Assembly (NCBI RefSeq): GCF_963676685.1
Contig: NC_092348.1
Coordinates: 28,805,386-28,869,385 of the forward strand
Source of the DNA: Mytilus edulis
Lineage: Eukaryota; Mollusca; Bivalvia; Mytilida; Mytilidae
Length of the DNA stretch: 64,000 nucleotides
Reading direction: 5' to 3'
Both the position numbers and the translations under genes were made by a program. The notes under the pieces were generated by a model. That model worked only from the letters and a program-made list of their open reading frames with translations. It was not told the DNA's origin and ran no database searches. Shown piece by piece: positions 50,001 through 63,534 of this stretch. Within the stretch, counting starts at the first letter, position 1; every line of letters begins with the position of its first letter.

Positions 50001-52140
50001 AAACTTGGATTTTCCCGTTGGTGGGCCCAGCTAATGGACAACAAAAGGACGTTTTACACGACAGAGGTTATTTAATAAAAAGATATTTTAGTATGTTGTT
50101 ACATCTGAACCTAATAAAGTTTATAATTACATGGTTTGTAACTTTTATTGGAAAGTTGTGTAATAATTTAATTTAGTTTCATTTGTGATGATATTAGGGG
50201 TTCAGAATGGGGTTTTGCCTCATAATAGAAAGTAAAATTTATAGCTGAATTTGAATGATAATTTTATATTATAACAACTATAACAAGATTGACAAATTGG
50301 AAAACATACATTCCATATGTTGAAGTATGTTTGACCTGCTCAACTTTGGTAAAATAGACAAAATATCAAGAAAAAAATGATAGACAACTCATCTAATTTT
50401 TTGCATTTTCCCCGTACAATTTAGATGTGGCTATGCTCATGTGAAGACCCTATGGTTATTGATTAGCAGCAAAAGGGAATTAACAATGTTTAAGAATTAT
50501 TTGTTACAGCTGACGCATATTCAGGATTGTCATGCTGTATCTACTCTGTTGTTGTATTTTCTCCTCACATGATGAAACATATATGCATTTCAAATGAAGG
50601 TTATCAGGAGTTGCCTCCCATACATTTCTAATACTATTTATTTGCTCCGCCATAGCATTATGTTTTACTCTTGTGTGAAGATCCTGAAATTGGCATCACC
50701 CTAGTCCCTATTTAAATTGGGAATGACGTCTTAAAAGCTATTTTAATTTTTTTTTTCTGTGACACCTTCTTACAAAATCATAACACTGAAGCCATATTTC
50801 TTTCCAGACTTTTTGAGAGGAACTTTGAAACCAATATTGGCATGAAATCTTCATAAACTAAACATGCTAAAACAGATAGAATTTTATCTCACCTTCATGT
50901 GCTTATTGGTGCAAAATTATTATAGAAACAGCCAAAAGAAATGATGAATAAGATTTGATTCCATTTGATTTGAGGTGGGCAAATTTTTATTGGTTTCCCC
51001 AAATTTCCAAGACGCATCACTTCTGGCAAATGTAGAATATTCAGCTTGGTAAAATTTAGTGGAGCTGAATTTCAGATAAATTCAACATGTTCAATTTATA
51101 TTACATGCATCCGCAAATTCAAATCGGTCAAATTTTTCAGAGTTTGATATTTTACATTTGACAAAGTGATGAAAATGTATGTAACTTGTAAATTCTGGGA
51201 AATCATTTTGAAATCAAAAAAACATTTGTATAAATTGACTGAATAGCAGAACAAAAAGTCTGTGCAACACCCATTTTATTTAGTTTATACCATAAAATAT
51301 CCCTTTGTATAGAAAATAAATATTTGACGACCTTAATGTAATCCTACATGTATCTTATTATAACATTTCTTTTGGATATCATATTTTTGAACATGCATGA
51401 AATATTTCCCTCTGGATGTAACGTTAAGCAACCAACAACCAATCAATTATTGGATATTTCTGAAAATATTTTGACCCAATAAGCACATAGAAGTTCAGAC
51501 TTTGGATCCATATAAATTACTTTTTAACTGGTTTTAAAATGAGGGTTTCAGTGACAAATTTGTACATGTATATATAAGCTGAAACTCCAATTCAGTATCT
51601 CATGATTTCATTATACCATTACAACAACAACCATTTTGGCAGCTAACTAAACATTTGGACAATCTGACCTGAGCATAAATGTTATAATGATGAACCTCAT
51701 GAAATTTTGGTCGTTCCTGTATATATGATACAGCTAGCTTAAGTCACTTTTCAAAAGTTGTTGCAAAAGATTCAAACAATTTTGGTAAAAAATGACTATG
51801 ATAGAAATTAAGAAAAACATCGACAAGTTCTTTAATTTTTTTTGCATATTTGTTAATTAATGGGAAAAAAAAAGTTTCAGGTTCACAATAATATATACAC
51901 AATGTACTTGTATATATAATTTCTTTATAAATTTTTTGAAATGGCATTGATTGCATTTATATTTGATAGGTTCGCCAGAGGTCAAGAATTAACAATAATA
52001 AATGCAAGCTTTAAGTTCTGAGTTTGCAGTAATATATATTAAGAGTGATATTAAAGATCTGTCTGATGGTCATTTTGTTTTAAAATGTATGACACAAATT
52101 GCTAGACGAGAATCAGCTATGTAATATTTGGATTTAAAGA
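50001..52140. other. gene-free stretch upstream of the CHD gene
   Basis: No frame, array or repeat with support. It may hold the non-coding first exon or first intron of the CHD gene, but I cannot place them. Confidence 0.35.
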
Positions 52141-52144
52141 ATCT

Positions 52145-52605
52145 GTCGTCAAGTACTACTGGGCCCAGTTTTCAAGTTGGTCCAAATTGGGGTCCAAAAT
52201 TAAACTTTGTTTGATTTCAACAAAAATTGAATCCTTGGCGTTCTTTGATCATTTGATAATCTGAATCTAAACATGTATTAAGATTTTGCTTATGGGGCCA
52301 GTTTTCAAGTTGGTCCAAATCGTGGTCCAAAATTAAACTTTGTTTGATTTCAACAAAAATTGAATATATGGGGTTCTTTGATATATATGCTGAATCTAAC
52401 CATGTATTTAGAGTTTTGAAATTTGGGCCTGGTTATCAAATTGGTCCACATTGAGGTCTAAAGTGTCCAAAATTGAACTTTATTTGATTTCATCAAAAAT
52501 TAAATTTTTTTGGGGATCTTTGATATGCAGAATCTAACCATGTATTTAGATTTTGGATATTGGACCATAATAGGTAAATGTCCAATTTAAAATTTTTAAG
52601 TTTAA
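52145..52605 (+). repeat. three diverged tandem units of about 120-130 bp
   Basis: GGGCCCAGTTTTCAAGTTGG, GGGGCCAGTTTTCAAGTTGG and GGGCCTGGTTATCAAATTGG each start a unit followed by TCCAAA...ATTAAACTTTGTTTGATTTC (or a variant) and AACCATGTATTTAGA. Non-coding. Confidence 0.8.
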
Positions 52606-53088
52606 GTTCTTAGACCACTTTCATTCTGTGTCAGAAACCTATGGTGTGTCAACTATTTAATCATAATCCAAATTCAGAGCTTGAATGTTGTGTCCATACC
52701 TGCCCCAACTGTTCAGGGTTTGAACTCAGCGGTTGTATAAAGATGCACCCTGCCCAGCATCTGGTTTAAAGCATGTAACCTTAAACAGACATGACACATA
52801 TATTTTTTTTTTTGCCTTTCGCAAAACATGAATATGTTTCTCCTCTTTCTTAAATTTGTTTACCTGATTGTTTTACAAACACCTGGTGGTTGGTCAGAAG
52901 TGAGCTTAGGACCATACAGATAACTTTGGTTTGCCATTTTGAATTTAAAAACAAATTGTTGCAATGGTAACTTTGGATACTGACTATCCATGACCCTCAT
53001 GGGTAGTCAAGGTCATTAAAATTAAAACTTCATCGTCGTTGCTTTTACTTTGATTTTTATTTTGATCGACATTTTACATTTTTTTCAG

Positions 53089-53215
53089 GTGCTGTTGAGA
53101 AGAACAACTGCACCAGTATATTCAAGACTCCAGAAGATGGATAAGTGTAGATAGAATAACAACAGCTCAATTCACAGCTGAAACCAGCCAGACTGGCTGA
53201 AAGTGGATAGCTACA
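53089..53215 (+). other. 5' untranslated part of CHD coding exon
   Basis: TTTTTTTCAG precedes 53089, and the sequence after it has stop codons in all frames before the ATG at 53216. This is therefore an internal splice acceptor followed by 127 bases of leader. At least one non-coding exon lies upstream and was not found. Confidence 0.6.
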
Positions 53216-55273
53216 ATGTCAGATAATGGAATGCTTAGTTTATTTGATACTGATGGAGGCTTTCTTGAAGATTTGGCCACAGATAATGGTTTGGCAGGGA
53301 CTGGATCGTTGTTGGATGCAGGTGGAATTTTGGGTCAAATGAACCCAGTAATGAATACTCAGCCACAACAGCCACAAATGTTTAATCAGCAAATGGGTGG
53401 CATGCAGACAAACCAATTCAACAACATGCAGATGCAGCCTCCAAATGTTGCTCAGCAAAATCAGTTCATGACAAATACTTTTAATCAACAACAGAATCAA
53501 TTTAATACCACCAAACTACATCATTTTGGTGGTCAACAACAGCAGCCAGGAACTGCTGCTCATGTCATGGTTCTTCAACAAAACAACCAATCTATGGCAC
53601 AACGGGCACCGATGCAGGTTATTCGCACGAACATGCAACCGTCACCTGGATTTCAAAATTATGGAAGCATGACCACTGCTAACGGTCCACGGTTGCCAAA
53701 CCCACATCAGCAACAAATTGGAATACAACAGAACATGCCAAGAATGTGGAACCCTAACCAGAATGGACCTAGTCAACAAGCTTATGTACAACAACTGCCA
53801 AATCAACAGCCCAGATTGCAAAACATACAGCAAATACCAGGGAATGGCTTACAGACAACCTACCTCACTCAACACAACTATGCCTTATCTAAAGATAATA
53901 ATATCCCACAGAATCGATACCAAGACGGTATGCCCTCAACACCTAATGCAAATGTGTTTATGCAAGGAATGAAGTCCCCGACAGGTAACATGAGACCAAA
54001 TGTGCCAATGTCCAGTCCAAACAATAATTTGATAAAAAATGTAACCAATATAAGTCAGAGTCCTAGGCCTCCTCAGCAGCAAATGATGATTAATAGGACT
54101 TCGACATTCCAGACCCAACAAAATATTAACTCTGTAAATATACCAAACTTCAGCTCTAGTCAACAACAAGTTCAACAGCCGTTCCAAAACAGTTTCAATC
54201 TACCAAATATTCAAAATGTAGGACAGATAAATGCAGGTAGTGTAAATGTTCCAAGTTCGTCTTTCCAGCAGTTCACATATCAACAGCCACAGCAGCAAAT
54301 GCCAAATCAAAATACAATGGCAAGTGAAATGCAAATGTCTCAAAATATTAATGATAAATCGTCAAATATGATTCCATTCCAAAATACTAGTCCCAACCAG
54401 AATGTACAGTTCAGACCAACATACACAGTTGGTACACCTCAGAGGACAATAACGCCATCAGCTTCTCCTAGACCAACCCCTTCTCCAGCTCGCACGCCTG
54501 ATTTGAATGCTCACACTTCTCCAAATTCTCAGGGAAATTTAAATCAACTTGTCTCACCTACGATGGTCTCTAGACCCAACACAACACCTGCATCTAGTCC
54601 GTTCCATGTACCAAACAGGTCTGATGCTAATATTGCAGTTAGTCAGGCACAGATTCTTACAAATTCGTTTGGAAATATAAGCAATACAAATACGGTATCT
54701 GTAAATAATCAGAGCAATACATTACCAAATCAGCTTGTGTCTGTGAGTGTAGGTCAAACTAATTTAAATAGTATGGGACAGATGAGTCCAAGTGTTGGAC
54801 AAGTCAAAAATGTAAACGTAGAAATCTATCAGCTCCAGCAACAAATTCAACAGCTGCATAATCAGCCTCAGACACAACAAACTCAGCAACAAATGTTAGA
54901 CTTGCAAGAACGTGTTAGGACATTAAGAGCACAGCAAGAACTGAACAGTCAACGTCAAAAACAGCAGGCCGCACAATCATTTCCAACTTATCAGATTCAA
55001 AATCAGCAAATGCAACCAAGTCCTCAGAGACCAGCTATAATTCAAGTTCAACAGCCCCAGTTGCAACCAAGACAACAAATTGTTCAGATTCAGCAGCCAT
55101 TTCCAAACCAGCAGCAACCCATTCAACAACAACAAATGCAGCCTCAAGGACAGAGAATTCTACTTGTATCCAATAACATGGCAGGTCAGCCTCAAAGATT
55201 CCTGCAAACCATGTCACAGGCTCCTGGTCAACAGTTTGTTCAACAACCACAACAAAAGGTTGTATTGATTCAG
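53216..55273 (+). CDS. CHD (class III) first coding exon
   Basis: 686 codons from the first ATG after the acceptor, ending ATTCAG|GTAATG. Acidic start, then low-complexity Gln/Asn with SPRPTPSPARTP near residue 420-435 and a Gln-rich predicted coiled stretch (EIYQLQQQIQQLHNQ to LQERVRTLRAQQELNSQ) at about 535-580. Frames on other phases and the minus strand are shadows. Confidence 0.94.
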
Positions 55274-58200
55274 GTAATGACTTTACCCTGTGAGCATGTA
55301 TTGTCTAATTTTCTTTTATAATGAAATGCCTTTTACTTTCAATTTTTTTTTCTCCAGATAGTCAGTCTAGTTAAACTTAAAGACCATTATAGCATTTTTG
55401 ACCTAACTTAAAATTTACAGTTTTGTTGATCATCAGATTAGTATTCAAGCCAACATAATTATTTAAAAGGTTTATCCAATTTTCATTATAAATTGTGAGA
55501 TTTGCTCATTGTTGAACCCTGAATGCACATAATGTTCTTGAAATGTTTAAAATGATAATTGGCATAGAGATAAATTGAAATGTTAAAGAAGGATATTGCA
55601 TAGGTTATTATGTATTTTATGGTTGAGAAAGGTGACTGTTCAGTGATGTCTTTACATTATGTGAAATAAGAAAGTCTGTTAATAAAAGTCTTGATCTGTA
55701 CTCGTAAGTGAGTGAATTTTAATCAAGAAAAGTATTGTCAATTGCTATTTATTTCAAACGTTTTTTTAGCAGCAACAAGCACAGCCTGGTCAGCAGATCA
55801 GATTGATTGCCCAAGGACAACCACAGAATCAGATGCCGCCATCATCTATGGCCATGGGAAGTGGTAATGTTCCAATGTCTGTTGTACAGATCCAGTTACC
55901 ACAGAAAACAGACATCCTACCTAAACTTGAAGATGACGAAGAAGGGGGAGACAAATCAGTACAGAAAGTGAAAGCACAAGAGAAAGCAAATCAAATTGTG
56001 GCAGAAGCTGTGGCCAAAGCTCAGGCTGCCGGAAATACACAGATTCCAAAGGTGATGACGCCACCACCGATTCCCTCAACTGTTGGGGATGCTGAAGCAC
56101 CTGGTAGTGAGGAGGATGGTAAGAAAAAGTCAGCAAAGAAAAGACCGAAGAAAAAAGGAAAAGCATCAAAGGATAAGAAAGAATTTGATGATGATGGTGA
56201 ATCAAAGGAAAAGAAATCGAAAGTAGAGAGGCCAAAGTCTGTCAAGAAAAAGAAAAAGTGAGTACAGATTTTATTAGACACAAGGAGTGACATTCTTATT
56301 CTGTAAATCACCAAATCAAGCTTAGTAAATTATCTCTGAAAGCTATCTAAGCCTTAAACAGATAGTTTTAAAAAAGTCTATTGATGTGAAATCAGATGCT
56401 AGGCTTAAAATGTTTTAGTGTTTAATATCCCCTGTGGTGGGATCCCCAGAACGTAAATAGAAATGTACTCCTGCTTACCCAGCTGATCCCTCTATTTTAT
56501 GGAGAGAAAAAACTATATATCAATGAGAAATCTGAACTTTGCACTGATTTTAACTTTACATTGTAACAATGCTCAGCTTGTTTAGTTGAAAGAACGTCAT
56601 GTAACTACAGCCAAGTTAGTTTCTTGTCTGGGTCAGCATGTTAAAGACCTTTCAAATGTAACTGACCAAAGGAATACATTGTCCGAGCAAGGACCAGTGT
56701 TTCCCAAAGTCTTCTGAGTTACTGGACATTCAGTCCATATAACTTTATATGCAAGCAAGGGCATCATCTGTGTGCTATGGACTCATTCCATTCGTCCCGC
56801 TTCTGGTTAAAGTTTTTGGTCAAGGTAGTTTTGATGAAGTTGAAAACTTGAAACTTAGCACACATGTTCCCCATGATATGATCTTTCTAATTTTAATGCC
56901 AAATTATAGTTTTGACCCCAATTTCATGGTCCACTGAACATAGAAAATGAGAGTGCAAGTGGGGCATCCATGTACTATGGACACATTCTTGTTTTTAATG
57001 TAAACTACTAGTAATGCATACAGTCATATAGAAATTGGGGACCAAATTGATGATTCTTCAAATTTTTTAGAAAAGTATTACAAAATTAAAACAGAAATCA
57101 CCAGGAATGAAAACAATGTAAACCATGTCTGATAAAGCAGATTGATTGATTGATTGCTGTTTGAATGTCCAGTGGCAACTATTTCATGAATATATATGTA
57201 CAAAAGAGAGAGTATACACATGTTTGTTATATGTGTTATACATACTATAAATTAAGATTTCAGGTAGTTATATGAGCATACCGAATTTGGTGTAAGATAT
57301 GGAGAGTTCAAAATGATATTTCATGGTTCAATTATTCTGAATTCTGTTCTCTTAAGCTGGTTTTGGGAAAAATTGTGCTAGTGTCTTACATTGATAAACA
57401 TAGCTTTTAAGTCCCAATACTACTACTTAAACTTGTAATATAGGGTACTTTTGGTGTCAAACCCATATTTATATATATTTAAGGGGTATATTAGTGAAGA
57501 AAATCAATCTTGAAATTACTGTGAAATAAAAATAAAAAGAAGACTAACAGGTAAATGAGAATTTGCATGAATTTAAATTCTGACAAAGATGAATTGATAA
57601 AAGTCATTTTACAAGTAAAGCTGCCAGGTGTCTGTTTCCAATTAAAAAATAATTGATGTCATATTAATAAAAATGTCAAAAACTGTTATATTTTGTAAAA
57701 ATTGTTTGGTTTTCTCTTAATTTTGTTGCTTAGTAAGCAGTCAATAGCAGTGTTTAATATGTAATATAAATACTATCTTACTAATTATAAACTTGACTGA
57801 CAAGTTATTAAGACCTATAATGTGAAGAATAAATATTTCTCTGGTTGTTTATACAAGAATGATGTAGTGCATTCACTTTCCTATCCAGATGTAATATATT
57901 TTATAAACAAAGCGATCATCCATTTATCATGCATGGTGTGAAGGAAAAGTTGTATAAAAGTTAGATTGGTCTGCAGATTATTTGTCATTTGCTATTTATT
58001 ATCAATCTTCACGCTGAACCACAGACCCAGAAGCCCAGACTTGTAAAATTACTTTGGGCCTGTAGGCCAACAAAATCTAACAAATATTTTCAAAAATTAA
58101 AATCTGGGGCTGAAGATTTAAAAGTTTATTGTGAAGACTGTATTATTGTCATTTGGAAAATTTTAACTATGTTTATAAGACTAAGTAAGGAGATTTCTTT

Positions 58201-61200
58201 TCTTTTCTTTTCACAATAGTTCTTGATGTTAGCACAGGTCCGACATGAAATGTCCTGTAAAATTATATATTCTGTCCTGTCAATTTTTGTTAATTTTGTA
58301 ATACATTTCTAAGAAAAACTTGAAGAAGCATCAATTCAGTCCTGTAATTTATATGCTTAAAAAAAGGTTAGCGTTTTTCAAGTATGTAATAGTCTCTAAG
58401 GCCTAAATTAATATATTGTTTTTTTCCCAAATACCGAAACTGCCAAGCCAGGTGTGAGTTGGTAGGTGGGGAAATAATTTTATTTTTTTCCAAAAAGCTG
58501 GAACAATATTCATTGATAAGGCAAGCCTAAAATCAAAAAATGAATAAAATAATATTTGACTTAGTTTTGACAATCAATTTTTATGAGTCAGACTGTTTTT
58601 GCAGGGTCAGTGGGGATTGGGGAAACAAACGATATTTTATTTTAGGCCTAAAGAAATCCAACTAATATCTTTGCATTGACATTCTGCTTTAAACATATTA
58701 GTGAAAGTGTATTGACTGTTTTAGTGTAATGTAATGATAAAATGTTAAATAATGTATGATACATGTATTCACCATGTAAATTATAAAACATCTTGTCACA
58801 CCTGACTTATTAAAAAAAATTACATGAATTGGTTTATATAGGTATATAGGTCATATATGTATCATACCTTTATTGACAGGTTTTTATACACCTGCTGAAA
58901 GCTATTGTCATGTGTCTTCTCATATTCAGACTTAAGGTCATTGCGTATAAATGTCTTCATGTTCAAGGTCATATGTAATTAGGATAAGTAAATGGGACAG
59001 GGGACTTTTAAAACTGGCTATGCTATGTTGGGTCTTGATCAATGTTCATTGTTGGAGAGCTTGCTATACAGAATTAATTGTAGTGTTTATTTGTTGAGAG
59101 CTTTGCAGGAAAAAATGGGTCTTGCTTAATGTTGTAAGCCAAAAGATGACATCTAAATTTAAACCTTTTCCCCCAATGATTATGGAAGATTTGGATTGGT
59201 TGGGGGAAATGTTTTTACTCGTGTCAAGATTGAACAGAAAAACTAGAAAATCTTAATACTTTTACAAACCTTTCTTGTGTAATTAGAATTTCATAATGAA
59301 TATTCATGATGCATGCACACTCATCAAGTATGATGCTAAAACAGATATTTACTGGGTAATGAAGTTGATGAGCAAGAAAGATAATTATTTGAAATTTTAA
59401 AAGAATTGCTCATTCTCATGAATAAAATTGAGAATGGAAATGGGTAATGTGCCAAAGAGACAACAACCCGACCATAGAGCAGACAACAGCAGAAGGTCAC
59501 CAACAATAGTCTTTAGAAATTAATATATAGCATCACCACATAGTAAAATGTGCAGTAAATGAAATTGTTGCAATTAAATTAAGGATTGTATTTTACTGGT
59601 GAATATTTTAGATACCTCAAGACATCAGGATAATGATTCCTTTGATATCATTTATCTCTGTTAAAGGTTGTCCTTTTTGCACATATATATTCCTTTCCTG
59701 ATCTTATAACAGTGTCTTGACTGAAAAGAATATTACAAGGGCTGGAACATAAGTAAACAGTTGTTTAAGACATTTACTATTTCTACTTTTGTCATATCAT
59801 CTTGGTCCTAATGTTAGAATTGAAAATAATTAAGCACAGTAACAAGACAATATATCTACTTGTTGTTTTATTTTCAGACCACCAGCAACATTCTTGAAAA
59901 GCAAGAAAAGGAAGCGAAATGGATCTTCAGATGGATCAGATGTGGAAATTAAAATTACACCGCCACCGTCACCTGAAAATGATGAAGATAGTGGTATACA
60001 GGTATAACTAATTTTTATGCTATGTCTAAGGTAGGAGAGGAGCAATTAGTTATCTAAAGTCCTGTATGTCTGTTTATCCGTCCCATATTAGGTTAAACTT
60101 TTTGGTTCATCATGAAAAATTATTACAGATGAATATTTAAGATAACATGCCGAAGTAGAATTTTCACCTTAATTTCATGGTTCAACTAAAATGAAAATGT
60201 GAAAGTGCAAGCTAGGAATAATGTAGTATGTATTAGATACTAAAAGTATTGTGTGATTTATTATAAATTATTATTGCTGTTTTAAGCTGCCTTGTTGGCA
60301 CAGTAAGATGAACACATTAAGACATTAGAAAATGAATGTTAAAAGACCATTCAAGATTTGTGAGATTTCATAGAATGTTTTGATCTTTTTGAAGAGCAAT
60401 GCAATATCCATTTTCAGAAAAGAAGATCAGCTAGAAATACCAAGAGAAAGAAATATCTTGATGAAGTTGACCTGAACCTTTCAGATGATGATACTTTAGA
60501 TGTAGATACTGAGGCGGCAGTTAGTGATACTGTTAATGCCACAGGAGGAGCTGTAACTAAACCGGTACCTTTTCTGTCGTCTGTGGTAGGTGCATGCTGC
60601 ATGTTTGTTGTCTAATTCACCGACTGAACTTTAAACATTAGATTAAAATATTCCCAATAAGGAGAGGGTTTTATGTGACATAAATGAAAGGCAGTTTTGG
60701 CACTACTTTGTAATTCTTTAAAAAGTATGCAAGAAATTAATAAACAAAATGCTATAGGACCTACAAAGTTACTTAATGATATGTGTACAAAATTTTTAAT
60801 TAATTTATTTATTAAAGAGAATGTTGTTATTCACTGCAACCTAGATGTACTATGCAGATTTTACCTTATAGAAAGAGCAGAAATGCAAAAAGATTAAAAT
60901 TCAGATTTTACCTTATAGAAAGAGCCGAAATTCAAAAAGATTAAAATGCAGATTTTACCTTATAGAAAGAGCAGAAATGCAAAAAGATTAAAATTCAGAT
61001 TTTACCTTATAGAAAGAGCCGAAATTCAATAAGATTAAAATGCAGATTTTACCTTATAGAAAGAGCAGAAACTCGAAAAGATTAAAATGTATAAGCAGGA
61101 GGATTTTTTTACAATTTTTTTAGAAATTTGTTTGTCTGTGCTTTCAAAGCTTTGAGATTACCTTGATTTTTTGTCAGTTCAAAATGAAATTGCTGGCCAA

Positions 61201-63534
61201 TGATATCATATCTATTTTGGGAATGAAGCATAAAGTAGGTTTTGATTGCCTAAAATTATCTTTTCTTATCAAATGTTGAAATTTCAATTTATTAAGAGCT
61301 GAATTCTCGAAAGTTATTAATAGGTTGAGGAAATGTAAGTTGCTCTTCTAAGTTCAGATTTAGCAATTGACTTTGTATGTGTAGCATATGATAAATCTTC
61401 TTATCTTATAGATCAAAATTGTAGAAATATTCATTTAAATTTCATCTCTACTTAGTACATGTGAATTGGAATTTTCGAAATTAACTTCTAATAATATATA
61501 AACATACTGGTCATCATGTTTATGGTCAGTTTAGATGCAAATAGGTAAACTATAATTTGCAGTATTAAAAAAGTATTAACTTATTGAAAGTTCTGTTCAT
61601 AATTGTAAAATCTGTTAGATTTTATCTTTGTTTTGAAGATTATCATTACCTCTACATTAAGTCAGTAGTCAAATAACACTTGCACATATGTATTTAGTTC
61701 AACACAAAGTCACAATTATTTAACTGTTTGATGTTGTTTAGATGTTGTAATAATTTTATGTTGTTTAGATGTTGTAATAACTTGCATCCACATAACAAGT
61801 TAATTTTGTATTATCATACTGTAATGGCAAGAGAGTTAATATTGAAAGACAAAGTTTTTTTGCTGATTTTAGATGTCAGATTGAAGTGTTTAATATGATT
61901 ATTTCCTAATCGTTGTGTGGGTTAATTTGACTTAGAATTAGATTTTTTTCATTCATGGACATTTAAAAATGTTTACTATTATAGAGTAATACCCCTATAC
62001 AAATGGAAAAAAATTGATGAATTATTCATTTCCGTTCGCTAACTTAGTTTAAGAATTTAAGAGTTTCATTGCAAGTTTTCAAATAAACATTTGACTAGAA
62101 TAAAAGTACATTTATTTTGAAATAGAAAAAAAAACATGACTAATATGTTATATTTATTCCAGGAGACAACTGTTGCTGTACCTCTAGAAGAAGAATCAAT
62201 GGTTGTTGAGAAAATTCTTGGCGCGAGGATGAGAAAGCTTGATAAAGATGTAAATACTATTTTGTTTTAAAGACTTTTGTGTTATTTGGGCTGTTCCAGA
62301 AAATACTATGTCCCTGCAGGGACGGCACTTTATTTTAACTCCCATCACCCATAGAAAAAAATAAATTAGAACAACACTCCATTTGTATTTTGCTATTTCA
62401 AATACAACAACCCACATAAAATTTAAAAAAAAGCCTTCCTTGGAGGGGGGGGGCCATACAATTATTTGGAACAGGCCTTAGTTAGCTATCTTTTTATTCT
62501 TGTGAATTTCATAAAATCATTCTATCAAATACTTTATTCCAAGTTTCAGTCATTTCAAGGGATTTTGCAGTGATTTATTTTGGGTGATTTCAATTTTTCT
62601 GATGTATTTATATTAGGGAACATCAAAGTTTTAAAACAAACAAGTACCTTTACAGTCAAACAGAAATTATCCAATTGTTTGACTAAACCAAAGAAACAAA
62701 CTTTGTAGTTTTATTAAATGGAATGTTGAACAACTTACACCACTATAGAAATTTGTATTCAGATATTCAGCTGCCTTAATTTTTGTAAACAAAAACACCA
62801 AATAATGATACTTATGCTTGTAAACAATGGTAAATTTAAATTTTATTTTAGATTGATGTGGTCAATGATGATGAAGAAGCTCAACCTGAGGAAGAAGTGG
62901 AAGAATACTTTGTCAAATACAAAAACTTGTATGTCATTTTAAATTTAAAGTTTTGATTGTAAACTGATGGAATAGGAACAATTTTGATTTTTTTTTTAAT
63001 AAGTCTCTTACCAAAAATACATTACTGCTTCTGTAAAGATTTGCATGTCAAATGATAAGGTTCAATTGTGGATTCATTAATTTGTGGGATACCTATTTTC
63101 AAGGGTTGAGGTTAACTAAGATTTATAGTTCAATGAAGGGGGAATTGTATAATGGATTGTATGCAGAATTTATGAAATCTAATGTCCTAGAAAAAAACTT
63201 TTTTACTCAATCCATGAAAAAATTAATGAGTCCACAGTACACTACTTTAATTTTAACATATGTATGCAAGTAAAAAATAAATCAGTAAAAATTTTAAAAC
63301 TGACTACCCTGCTACTCTAGTCAAGTTGTTATCATGAGGAATTTTGTTTGTGATTAATATGATACCCAAACTTCATGTAACTGTATTCAAATTTAAGTTT
63401 TGAAAATTTATAATTTCAGCTCATACTTGCATTGTGAATGGAAAACAATAACAGAACTAGAAAGAGACAAAAGAATTCACATGAAACTGAAAAGATTTAG
63501 GGCTAAAAGGGAGCATTTGGATCTTTTTGAAACG
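53216..63534 (+). CDS. chromodomain helicase DNA-binding protein, class III (CHD6-9/kismet), N-terminal exons
   Basis: Exons 53216-55273, 55770-56257, 59878-60001, 60418-60585, 62163-62249, 62852-62928 and 63420-63534 join in phase to 1039 residues and continue beyond the window. The family are nuclear ATP-dependent nucleosome remodellers. Evidence: start MSDNGMLSLFDTDGGF (CHD7 begins with a similar MSLF motif); a Gln/Asn/Pro-rich region to about residue 720; a Lys-rich region (about 790-870); ITPPPSPENDEDSGIQKRRS followed by ARNTKRKKY, the family's signature before the chromodomains; MVVEKILGARMRK; and EEYFVKYKNFSYLHCEWKT with KRIHMKLKRF, the first chromodomain. The helicase, SANT-SLIDE and BRK parts lie downstream. 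Invertebrates usually have one gene of this class (kismet), so no vertebrate number is assigned. Confidence 0.95.
55770..56257 (+). CDS. CHD (class III) exon 2 of coding part
   Basis: Acceptor TTTTTTTAGCAG offers two AGs three bases apart (a NAGNAG site), so a glutamine may be included or skipped. It encodes a Gln-rich start, an acidic LPKLEDDEEGGD, a KAQEKANQIVAEAVAKAQAA helix, MTPPPIPSTVG and a Lys-rich block. Ends AAAAA|GTGAGT, two bases over. Confidence 0.93.
56258..59877 (+). other. CHD intron with repeats
   Basis: A 3.6-kb intron. It holds a TGCCCCA-type repeat (56745-56997) and a reversed fragment of the GACCATAGAGCAGACAAC repeat (59415-59500). No exon was found in it; frames at 56749-56937 and 57989-58219 are unsupported. 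Confidence 0.6.
56745..56997 (+). repeat. TGCCCCA-type dispersed repeat in CHD intron
   Basis: GGTTAAAGTTTTTGGTCAAG, TTTTGATGAAGTTGAAAACT, AGCACACATGTTCCCCATGA, TTTTAATGCCAAATTATAG and GGACACATTCTTGTTTT in family order. The left end is shortened. A more diverged relative may lie at 60015-60230. Confidence 0.8.
59878..60001 (+). CDS. CHD (class III) exon
   Basis: Follows TTTATTTTCAG. It encodes PPATFLKSKKRKRNGSSDGS then DVEIKITPPPSPENDEDSGI. Ends ATACAG|GTATAA. The TPPPSP...DED..VQ stretch is conserved in CHD6-9. Confidence 0.93.
60418..60585 (+). CDS. CHD (class III) exon
   Basis: Follows CATTTTCAG. It starts KRRSARNTKRKKYLDEVDLN, then an acidic LSDDDTLDVDTEAA. Ends TCTGTG|GTAGGT; a second possible donor, CCG|GTACCT, lies 18 bases earlier and also keeps frame. 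Confidence 0.92.
60855..61090 (+). repeat. 47-bp tandem repeat, five copies in alternating types
   Basis: Units begin CAGATTTTACCTTATAGAAA at 60855, 60902, 60949, 60996 and 61043. Types with GCAGAAATGC and GCCGAAATTC alternate, so the amplified unit is probably 94 bp. Located in a CHD intron. Confidence 0.9.
61091..62162 (+). other. CHD intron, remainder
   Basis: AT-rich; a short duplicated phrase (ATGTTGTTTAGATGTTGTAA) at 61730-61780. No exon seen. Confidence 0.5.
62163..62249 (+). CDS. CHD (class III) exon
   Basis: Follows TTTATTCCAG. Its 29 codons start ETTVAVPLEEESMVVEKILG and run to RMRKLDKD. Ends AAAGAT|GTAAAT. VVEKI...R matches the segment just before the first chromodomain in CHD6-9. 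Confidence 0.92.
62852..62928 (+). CDS. CHD (class III) exon, start of chromodomain 1
   Basis: Follows TTTTATTTTAG. It encodes IDVVNDDEEAQPEEEVEEYF then VKYKN, and two bases of the next Phe. Ends AACTT|GTATGT. Confidence 0.93.
63420..63534 (+). CDS. CHD (class III) exon, chromodomain 1 continued
   Basis: Follows TATAATTTCAG. It completes Phe and encodes SYLHCEWKTITELERDKRIH, then KLKRFRAKREHLDLFET. The aromatic residues of the chromodomain fold (Y in SYLHC, W in CEW) are present. Ends ACG|GTAAAT; the rest of the gene is downstream. Confidence 0.94.

Noticed and set aside
55274..55321. Continuation of the first CHD coding frame past 55273
   Set aside because: A consensus donor sits at 55274 and the next exon joins in phase with the Gln-rich sequence, so the readthrough tail is intronic.
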